Shown one piece after another: positions 58,170 to 64,000 of a DNA stretch of 64,000 nucleotides (positions are counted from its first letter, which is position 1; each line of letters starts with the position of its first letter). Source of the DNA: CAYRSS01 sp964426945 (GTDB lineage: Bacteria > Planctomycetota > Phycisphaerae > UBA1845); NCBI GenBank assembly GCA_964426945.1, contig CAYRSS010000005.1, positions 62,001-126,000 on the forward strand, given 5' to 3'. A model generated the notes under the pieces. The model was not told the DNA's origin. It made no database searches and worked only from the letters and a program-made list of their open reading frames with translations. The position numbers and the translations under genes were made by a program.

Positions 58170-59267
58170 GTGCCCAGACGCCCGATCACACTTAAAGAGA
58201 AGGTGGAGTACCTCTCCATCCTCGACGGCAGCGGCAAGCTCGACGCCGCCCTCGACCCCAAGCTCGACGCCGACAGGGCGCTGGCCATGTACCGCCTGAT
58301 GCTCGTCTCGCGCCGCCTCGACGAGCGGATGATCAACCTTCAGCGGATTGGCAAGATCGGGACCTACGGCCCGTGCCGCGGGCAGGAAGCGTGCTTCTGC
58401 GGCGCGTCCGTCCTCATGGAGAAGGAAGACTGGATCTGCCACGCTTTCCGGGAGGTGGGCTCGTTCTACCACCGCGGCTGGCCGATCGAGCGAATTATCC
58501 AGTTCTGGGGTGGCTACGAAGAAGGTTGTGAGCCCCCCGCCGGGGTCAACGACCTGCCCATCGCCGTCCCCATCGCCTCGCAGTGCCCCCACGCCATGGG
58601 GCTCGCCCTCGCGATGAAGATCAGGGGCAAAAAGAACGTCGTCCTCTGCTACTGCGGAGACGGCGGCACCAGCGAGGGAGACTTCCACGAAGCCATGAAC
58701 TTCGCCGGGGTCTACAACCTGCCCATGGTCATGTTCATCGAGAACAACCAGTGGGCGATCTCGATTCCCCGCGAGGCCCAGACCCGCTCCGAAACCATCG
58801 CCCAGAAGGCCGTGGCCTACGGCTTCGATGGCATTCAGGTTGACGGTAACGACATCCTCGCCGTCTACGTCGCGACGAAGGAAGCGGTCGACAAGGCCCG
58901 CCAGGGCGGCGGACCTACGCTGATCGAGGCGGTTACCTACCGCCTGAGCGTCCACACCACGGCTGACGACCCCAAGAAGTACCGCTCCGATGAGGAAGTC
59001 GCCCGGTGGGAGAAGCTCGACCCCATTCCGCGTTTCCGCAACTACCTGGTCAGCCGCAAGATCCTGAATGACAAGCTGATCGAGGAGATCGAGCAGGACG
59101 CCCTCGCGATCGTCGCCAAGGGTGTCGAAGCCTACGAGAGCAAGCGCGACGCCGATCCGCTCGACTGCTTCAAGTACCTCTACGCGGAGCTGCCGCAGGA
59201 GCTCATCGAGCAGCGGGAAGAATATCGAATCGCCCTGGAACGCGAAGGGATGAAGAGCAACCACTGA
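58170..59267 (+). CDS. pdhA: Pyruvate (or branched-chain 2-oxoacid) dehydrogenase E1 alpha subunit
   Basis: 365 residues. Thiamin-diphosphate-dependent decarboxylation of the 2-oxo acid. Motifs: 'YRLMLVSRRLDERMINLQRI', 'RGQEACFCG', 'REVGSFYHRGWPIERII', and the TPP/Mg motif 'GDGGTSEGDFHEAMNFAGVY' ending in 'ENNQW'; then 'YRLSVHTTADDPKKYRSDEE' in the phosphorylation-loop region. GTG with GGAGGCGACACG upstream. First gene of the operon. Whether pyruvate or branched-chain acids are the substrate cannot be settled from sequence alone. Confidence 0.94.
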   Translation: MPRRPITLKEKVEYLSILDGSGKLDAALDPKLDADRALAMYRLMLVSRRLDERMINLQRIGKIGTYGPCRGQEACFCGASVLMEKEDWICHAFREVGSFYHRGWPIERIIQFWGGYEEGCEPPAGVNDLPIAVPIASQCPHAMGLALAMKIRGKKNVVLCYCGDGGTSEGDFHEAMNFAGVYNLPMVMFIENNQWAISIPREAQTRSETIAQKAVAYGFDGIQVDGNDILAVYVATKEAVDKARQGGGPTLIEAVTYRLSVHTTADDPKKYRSDEEVARWEKLDPIPRFRNYLVSRKILNDKLIEEIEQDALAIVAKGVEAYESKRDADPLDCFKYLYAELPQELIEQREEYRIALEREGMKSNH

Positions 59268-59379
59268 TAATTGCCATTTGTCGATTTCCAATTGCCAATG
59301 AAGCAAGACGTCTGACCGCTCACCTGCATTGGCAATTGGCAATTGTTCATCGGCGATTTGATCCCCCGGAGACCCTCCC
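59268..59379 (+). repeat. A+T-rich inverted/direct repeats in the E1alpha-E1beta gap
   Basis: CAATTGCCAATG (59289-59300) is a perfect inverted repeat of CATTGGCAATTG (59327-59338), and GGCAATT is repeated directly at 59331-59345. A partial copy (AATTGCCATTTG) starts right after the pdhA stop. The base composition is far from that of the neighbouring genes, suggesting an inserted repeat element. The pdhB ribosome-binding site (CCGGAGA) follows it. Confidence 0.6.
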
Positions 59380-60360
59380 GTGGCTATGCTGAACATGGTC
59401 AAAGCCATCAACCTCGCCCTCGATGAGGCGATGGCCGCCGACGACAGCGTCGTCCTCCTCGGCGAGGACATCGGCAAGGACGAGGGCGTCTTCCGCGTCA
59501 CGGAAGGGCTGCTCAAGAAGTACGGCGAGCTACGCGTCCTCGACACGCCCCTGGCCGAGGCTGCCATCGTCGGCGCGTCGGTTGGCATGGCCATCTACGG
59601 CCTCAAGCCCGTTTCCGAGATGCAGTTCTCCGGCTTCGCCTACCAGGCGTACCACCAGATCGAGCAGCACGTGTCCCGCTTCCGCAACCGGACGCGCGGC
59701 CGCTACGGTTGCGGACTGGTCGTCCGCATGCCCTACGGCGGCGGCATCCGCGCGGTCGAGCATCACAGCGAAAGCCGCGAGACCATCTACGTCCACACCC
59801 CCGGGCTCAAGATGGTCATTCCCTCCGGCCCGCGCAACGCCCGGGCGCTGCTGCACGCCGCCATCCGCGATCCGGATCCGGTGATCTACTTCGAGCCCAA
59901 GGCGGTTTACCGCTCGTTCCGCGAGGAAGTGCCCGACGAGGTCGAGGTCATGCCCATCGGGAAGGCCCAGGTGGCCCGCGAAGGCAAGGACATCACGCTG
60001 ATCTCCTACGGGGCGACGATGCGCCCGACGCTCGAGGCGGCCGACGACCTGGCCGACGAGGACGGCGTCAACGCGGAGATCATCGATGTCCTTTCGGTCA
60101 AGCCGATCGACACCGAGACCATCACCCGGTCCGTCGCCAAGACCGGCCGCGCGATGGTGATCCACGAAGGTCCGCGGACCTGCGGCGTCGGCGCCGAGAT
60201 TGTCGCCCGCATCGTCGAAAAGTCGCTGATGCACCTCGAAGCGCCCATCCGACGCGTGACGGGCTACGACGTGCAGTTCCCCTATTTCGCCCGCGAGCAC
60301 ACGTACCTGATCAATGCCGCCCGGATCAAGAACGCTGCCCGCGAAGTGCTGGCGTTCTAG
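59380..60360 (+). CDS. pdhB: Pyruvate (or branched-chain 2-oxoacid) dehydrogenase E1 beta subunit
   Basis: 326 residues, usual length. Completes the E1 heterotetramer. Motifs: 'VLLGEDIGKDEGVFRVTEGL', 'RVLDTPLAEAAIVGASVGMA', 'RMPYGGGIRAVEHHSES', 'DPDPVIYFEPKAVYRS', 'ITLISYGATM' and 'PYFAREHTYL'. GTG start with GGAGA nine bases upstream. Confidence 0.95.
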   Translation: MAMLNMVKAINLALDEAMAADDSVVLLGEDIGKDEGVFRVTEGLLKKYGELRVLDTPLAEAAIVGASVGMAIYGLKPVSEMQFSGFAYQAYHQIEQHVSRFRNRTRGRYGCGLVVRMPYGGGIRAVEHHSESRETIYVHTPGLKMVIPSGPRNARALLHAAIRDPDPVIYFEPKAVYRSFREEVPDEVEVMPIGKAQVAREGKDITLISYGATMRPTLEAADDLADEDGVNAEIIDVLSVKPIDTETITRSVAKTGRAMVIHEGPRTCGVGAEIVARIVEKSLMHLEAPIRRVTGYDVQFPYFAREHTYLINAARIKNAAREVLAF

Positions 60361-60472
60361 AATGTCGTCCGGCGGCAACGTGTCCGGGTGAGCGGGCCTT
60401 CCGAGCGCCCCGCCCGATCACTGTCTCGTCGGTTCGCCTGCGCAGTCCGTCCTCGCATGGAGCTTTCGTTCG

Positions 60473-61798
60473 ATGTCCAAGGATTTCAAACTCCCCGATC
60501 TCGGTGAGGGAATCACCGAGGCCCAGATCATTCGCGTGCTGGTGAAGGAAGGCGACCCGATCAAGGCCGACCAGTACCTGATGGAGGTCGAGACGGACAA
60601 GGCCGCCGTCGAGATCCCCTCGCCCTACTCGGGCGTGGCGAAGAAGATTCACGTCGCCGAGGGGCAGACCGTCAACGTCGGCTCGGTCATCGTGACGTTT
60701 GACGAGGTGGGCGGCGCGGGGCAGTCGTCGTCCTCGGGTTCATCGACCGCCGAGTCGAAGCCGGCCCCGGCCAAGTCGACGCCGGCCGCGCAGCCGGCGA
60801 AGACCCAGCCCGCCCGGGAAGAGAGCGCATCGCCGTCCCGCGGCCCGACGACCGCGCCGGCCGCGCCGGCCGTACGCAAGCTCGCCCGCGAAATGAACGT
60901 CGACATTGACTCGCTCAGGGGCTCGGGCCCCGGCGGGCGCGTCACGCGCGAGGATGTCGAGGCGGCCGCCTCCGGCGGCGGGCCCGCACCTTCGGCGGCC
61001 AAGTCGGCGCCGGCCAAGGGCGCGCCGATGCCCGCGCCGTCGCGGATCACCGCCCCCCCGCCGTCGCTGCCCGCCGGCACCGACGATCAGGACAACTGGG
61101 GCAAGATCCGCCACGTTCCGCTCTCGCAGATCCGCAAGACCATCGCCAAGCAGATGTCGCGGTCTGTGTACACGATCCCGCACGTCACCCATATCGACGA
61201 GGTCGACATCTCGCGGCTGGAGGCCTATCGCGAGGATCTCAACGAAGCGACCGGCGGCAACCCCAAGATGACCGTCATGTGCTTCGTCATCCGCGCCCTG
61301 TGCATCGCGCTCAAGCGGCACCCGATGTTCAACGCCAGCTTCGACGAGGAGAACGGGCGGATGACGTACAAGCAGTACGTCAATATCGGCATCGCCGTTG
61401 ACACGGAGCGCGGCCTGATCGTGCCGGTCATCCGCAACGCGGATACGCTCAGCCTCGCTGGCATCGCGGGCGAGCTGCGCAGCATCGCCGACCGTGTGCG
61501 CACGAACCAGTTCGCGATCGAAGACCTGCGCGGCGGCACGTTCACCGTAACCAATGTCGGCGCCCTGGGCGGGCTGTTCTCGACGCCGATCATCAACTAC
61601 CCGGAGGTCGCGATCCTCGGCATGGGCAAGTCGCGGCGCCTCCCGGTGTTCGACGACGAGGACACGATCCGCGAATCGATCATGCTCCCGCTGAGCCTCA
61701 GCTTCGATCACCGCGCCACCGACGGCGCCAACGCCGCCCGCTTCGTCGGCGACGTCATGGCCCTGCTGAGCAACCCGGCGATGTTCCTGCTGCACTAA
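60473..61798 (+). CDS. pdhC: Dihydrolipoamide acyltransferase (E2)
   Basis: 441 residues. One lipoyl domain ('EVETDKAAVEIPSP', lipoylated K43), an Ala/Pro-rich hinge, an E1/E3-binding domain ('VRKLAREMNVDIDSLRGSGP' then 'GRVTREDVEA'), a second hinge and the catalytic domain from about 210, with 'FDHRATDGA' (H413, D417). 112 bases after pdhB; this is the one operon gap in which I see no repeat. Confidence 0.95.
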   Translation: MSKDFKLPDLGEGITEAQIIRVLVKEGDPIKADQYLMEVETDKAAVEIPSPYSGVAKKIHVAEGQTVNVGSVIVTFDEVGGAGQSSSSGSSTAESKPAPAKSTPAAQPAKTQPAREESASPSRGPTTAPAAPAVRKLAREMNVDIDSLRGSGPGGRVTREDVEAAASGGGPAPSAAKSAPAKGAPMPAPSRITAPPPSLPAGTDDQDNWGKIRHVPLSQIRKTIAKQMSRSVYTIPHVTHIDEVDISRLEAYREDLNEATGGNPKMTVMCFVIRALCIALKRHPMFNASFDEENGRMTYKQYVNIGIAVDTERGLIVPVIRNADTLSLAGIAGELRSIADRVRTNQFAIEDLRGGTFTVTNVGALGGLFSTPIINYPEVAILGMGKSRRLPVFDDEDTIRESIMLPLSLSFDHRATDGANAARFVGDVMALLSNPAMFLLH

Positions 61799-61809
61799 GG
61801 CGGAGGAAT

Positions 61810-61857
61810 TCGAACCGCGGAGTTCGCGGAGGCAGAGCGCAGAGTCCGCGGAGCCGC
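61810..61857 (+). repeat. Left inverted repeat of the GxxExxY cassette
   Basis: About 48 bases made of CGCGGAG-type units spaced 8-13 bases apart, matching the reverse complement of the right repeat at roughly three of four positions. It starts 12 bases after the E2 stop. The rest of the gap to the nuclease ATG is unremarkable. Confidence 0.65.
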
Positions 61858-61903
61858 ACGCGAGCCTGATGGGGACAACTGCCGAACTCCTCCGGAGTCG
61901 GCC

Positions 61904-62287
61904 ATGCAGATCAATGACGTGACAAATGAGATCATAGGCGCCGCCATCGAGGTCCACCGAGCGCTGGGTCCGGGGCTGCTGGAATCGGCTTACGCCGCGT
62001 GCCTTGACATCGAGTTCCGATCGCGCGGATTGGTCTTCGAGCGGGAGAATCGCCTCGCGATCCGCTACCGGGACCAATTGATCGAGAACGCGTATCGCCT
62101 CGACTTCCTGGTTGCGGGCTCTGTGGTCGTCGAAGTGAAATCGGTCGAGGAGATTACCGCGGTGCACGAGGCACAGGTGATCTCCTACTTGAAACTGTCA
62201 GGCTGCCCGGTCGGCCTGCTGGTTAACTTCAACAAGAGAACCCTTGCCGAGGGTATTCGCAGATTCGCCAACGGCCTGGCCGGTTAG
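61904..62287 (+). CDS. GxxExxY-family PD-(D/E)XK nuclease-like protein
   Basis: 127 residues. G24-x-x-E27-x-x-Y30 in 'GPGLLESAYAACL' names the family (PDDEXK_3). Nuclease-like core residues are intact: D67 in 'YRLDFLV', E77-x-K79 in 'VVVEVKS', and Q91/Y95 in 'QVISYLK'. Biochemical activity of the family is, to my knowledge, not established. The gene splits E2 from E3 in a dehydrogenase operon with which it has no functional link, uses codons such as ATA and AGA that are rare in its neighbours, and is flanked by inverted repeats. All this suggests a mobile cassette. ATG with GGAG upstream. Confidence 0.92.
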   Translation: MQINDVTNEIIGAAIEVHRALGPGLLESAYAACLDIEFRSRGLVFERENRLAIRYRDQLIENAYRLDFLVAGSVVVEVKSVEEITAVHEAQVISYLKLSGCPVGLLVNFNKRTLAEGIRRFANGLAG

Positions 62288-62288
62288 G

Positions 62289-62336
62289 CGCCTCCGCGCT
62301 CTCCGCGTCCGCCGCTCTGCGATCTCTGCGGTTTGA
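62289..62336 (-). repeat. Right inverted repeat of the GxxExxY cassette
   Basis: Begins immediately after the nuclease stop. The reverse complement (TCAAACCGCAGAG...) aligns with the left copy (TCGAACCGCGGAG...) through the end. No clear target-site duplication is visible outside the repeats. Confidence 0.65.
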
Positions 62337-62365
62337 CCGCGGCATGGTGGCGAAAGGATGTCGCA

Positions 62366-63757
62366 ATGGTAGTGGGCGAATTCACCCAGGAAACCGATCT
62401 TCTCATCCTCGGCGGCGGGCCGGGCGGGTATCACGCTGCGTTTCGCGCGGCGGAGCACGGCATCGCGACGACCGTCGTCGACGCCAACCCCAAGCTCGGC
62501 GGCGTCTGCCTGCACCGCGGCTGCATCCCCTCCAAGACCTACCTCGCGGTGGCCGAGATGATGCACATGGCCGACGCCGCGAAGGCCATGGGCGTGGAGT
62601 TCAAGGCGCCGAAGGTCGATCCCGCCGGCCTGCGCGAATGGAAGAATCAGGTCATCACCAAGCTCGCTGCGGGACTTGATGCGCTCGCCAAGAAGCACAA
62701 GATCGAGCGCGTCACCGGCACGGCGGTCTTCGAGGACAACAAGACCGTGGCCATCCGCGACGGCGACGCCTCGCGCATCCGCTTCCGCAAATGCATCATC
62801 GCCGTGGGCTCAAAGGCCATTCGCCTGCCCCCGAGCATCCAGATCGACTCACCGAACGTGATGAACAGCCGCCAGGCGCTGGAGATCGAGAGCATCCCCA
62901 AGACGCTGCTCGTGCTTGGCGGTGGCTACATCGGCCTTGAGCTCGGGCAGGTCTACGCCTCGCTCGGCAGCAAGGTCACCGTCGTCGAGATGCTTCCGCA
63001 GATACTGGCAGGCTGCGACCGCGATCTGGCCAAGCCACTGCTCAAGCGTCTCAACGAGCAGTTCGCCGAAATCTGTCTCGACACGAAGGTCGTCGGGATG
63101 AAAGAGGGCAAAGGCGGCATCGAGGTGAGCTTCGAGGGCGCGAACGCCCCGAAGGACAGGAAGTTCGAGAAGGTGCTCGTTTCGGTCGGCCGGGCGCCCA
63201 ACACGAAAGAACTCGGGCTCGACAAGGCCGGCGTCGAGATGACGGACCGCGGGTTCATCAAGGTCGATAGTCAGTTCAAGACGACCGCCCCGCGCATCTA
63301 CGCCATCGGCGACGTGATCGGCAACCCGATGCTCGCCCACAAGGCGCTGCACGAGGGTCACGTCTGCGCCGACATCATCGCCGGCAAGGACACGGTGTTC
63401 GAGCCGCGGGCTATTCCCGCGGTCGTCTTCACCGATCCCGAGATCGCCTGGGCCGGCCTGACCGAAGAGGAAGCCAAGGCGCAGAAGAAGGACATCGAAG
63501 TGGTGAAGGTGAACTGGCTCGCCTCGGGCCGCGCCGTGGCGATCGGCCGCACCGACGGGCTGACCAAGCTGATCTTCGACAAGGGCACGAAGCGCCTGCT
63601 CGGCATCGGCCTCGCCGGCCCGCACGCCGGCGAGATGATCGCCGAAGGCGTGCTGGCGATGGAGATGGGCGCGGTGGCCCATGACCTGGCCACGGCCATT
63701 CACCCGCACCCGACGCTGTCGGAGATGATCAGCGACGCAGCGCGGACAGTTCACTGA
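62366..63757 (+). CDS. lpdA: Dihydrolipoyl dehydrogenase (E3)
   Basis: 463 residues. FAD-dependent reoxidation of dihydrolipoamide. Motifs: FAD-binding 'LLILGGGPGGYHAAFRA', redox disulfide 'GGVCLHRGCIPSK' (C48/C53), NAD-binding 'LLVLGGGYIGLELGQVYASL', 'RIYAIGDV' and the catalytic 'HPHPTLSE'. ATG with AAAGGATG nine bases upstream. Last enzyme of the complex, displaced from E2 by the nuclease cassette. Its stop codon overlaps a further repeat. Confidence 0.96.
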   Translation: MVVGEFTQETDLLILGGGPGGYHAAFRAAEHGIATTVVDANPKLGGVCLHRGCIPSKTYLAVAEMMHMADAAKAMGVEFKAPKVDPAGLREWKNQVITKLAAGLDALAKKHKIERVTGTAVFEDNKTVAIRDGDASRIRFRKCIIAVGSKAIRLPPSIQIDSPNVMNSRQALEIESIPKTLLVLGGGYIGLELGQVYASLGSKVTVVEMLPQILAGCDRDLAKPLLKRLNEQFAEICLDTKVVGMKEGKGGIEVSFEGANAPKDRKFEKVLVSVGRAPNTKELGLDKAGVEMTDRGFIKVDSQFKTTAPRIYAIGDVIGNPMLAHKALHEGHVCADIIAGKDTVFEPRAIPAVVFTDPEIAWAGLTEEEAKAQKKDIEVVKVNWLASGRAVAIGRTDGLTKLIFDKGTKRLLGIGLAGPHAGEMIAEGVLAMEMGAVAHDLATAIHPHPTLSEMISDAARTVH

Positions 63758-63902
63758 TTGCGGATTGCGGATTGAGACCCGCAGGGTGAACTCCGGAACC
63801 TCGCCGGAGTCGTCGAGCGGCGTGCCACCGCTGATCGCTCGAGGATCTGCCTTCGGGCCCGGCGATCGCCGTCCCCCAGTCCGCAATCCGAAATCCGCAA
63901 TC
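63756..63902. repeat. Spaced inverted repeat downstream of lpdA
   Basis: GATTGCGGATTGCGGATTG (63756-63774) matches the reverse complement of 63884-63902 at 18 of 19 positions; 109 bases lie between. The left arm holds two overlapping GATTGCG units and overlaps the lpdA stop. A short inner hairpin (CTCCGG/CCGGAG) is present. The size fits a MITE- or REP-like element better than a terminator. Confidence 0.6.
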
Positions 63903-63933
63903 GGTGATTCCCAACTTTGTCAGGCGTTTCCCG

Positions 63934-64000
63934 ATGCTCAAGTCCCTCGCCAACGAACTGCTGTCCGAGCGGCTCCTGGCCGAGGATGACGCCGTCGTGG
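63934..64000 (+). CDS. Start of a gene cut by the window edge
   Basis: ATG followed by 21 open codons reading 'MLKSLANELLSERLLAEDDA' and on past the window end. A GTG ten codons upstream (63904) is in the same frame. Too short to identify. It could belong to the same transcript as lpdA. Confidence 0.4.
   Translation, partial: MLKSLANELLSERLLAEDDAVV

Overview
The window is a G+C-rich, gene-dense bacterial chromosome segment. I read it as Planctomycetota, probably a Phycisphaerae-like lineage. The grounds are the DUF1573-thioredoxin fusion, zinc-ribbon membrane proteins, giant secreted proteins with Asn/Gly/Asp-rich linkers ending in a Cys-rich/transmembrane/Arg tail, an oversized SecA, and the GxxExxY cassette. 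This placement is inference; there is no rRNA gene. I found no tRNA, CRISPR array, classical insertion sequence or prophage. Most genes are housekeeping or cell-envelope genes.

Layout. 1-4.6 kb: a thioredoxin/NHL-propeller protein cut by the left edge, divergent from a DUF1573 protein with two tandem thioredoxin domains. 4.7-8.8 kb: smpB, divergent from an ECF sigma factor, zinc-finger anti-sigma factor and exported PDZ-like protein in one operon. 8.8-12.8 kb: trmB, a YggS-type PLP protein, a small conserved protein, trpB and a short hpf. 13-15.4 kb: two membrane proteins. 15.5-21.4 kb: a tandem CDGSH protein, a prepilin peptidase with a large insertion, a LapA-like gene with an in-frame TAG, an OmpA-type lipoprotein, a small exported protein, a DUF481 barrel, mscL and a small membrane protein. 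21.4-24.4 kb: a CoA-transferase/GNAT fusion and a coiled-coil membrane protein.

24.4-35.9 kb, minus strand: one type IV pilus/type II secretion-like operon. In transcription order it reads pilin, small membrane protein, PilM, PilN, PilO, PilP/GspC-like, secretin, TPR lipoprotein, STAS protein, PilB, PilT, PilC. The prepilin peptidase at 15.8 kb would process its pilin. 36-41 kb: a polytopic membrane protein, birA and a GT39-like glycosyltransferase on the minus strand, then a metallo-beta-lactamase-fold hydrolase on the plus strand. 41-45.4 kb: a 1404-residue SecA. 45.6-57.7 kb: a small exported protein, a 2454-residue M6-like protease with six PKD domains, and a 1288-residue FG-GAP lipoprotein. 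Both giant genes have a TTGACA-N18 promoter and a strong hairpin terminator.

58.2-63.8 kb, plus strand: a pyruvate (or branched-chain 2-oxoacid) dehydrogenase operon, E1alpha, E1beta, E2, E3. A GxxExxY PD-(D/E)XK nuclease gene flanked by about 48-base imperfect inverted repeats sits between E2 and E3. Two other repeat types occupy other gaps of the operon. This cassette is the best candidate for an under-described mobile unit here. Other points worth following are the TAG in the LapA-like gene, the STAS protein inside the pilus operon, the Cys-rich SecA insertion and the altered zinc motif of the giant protease.
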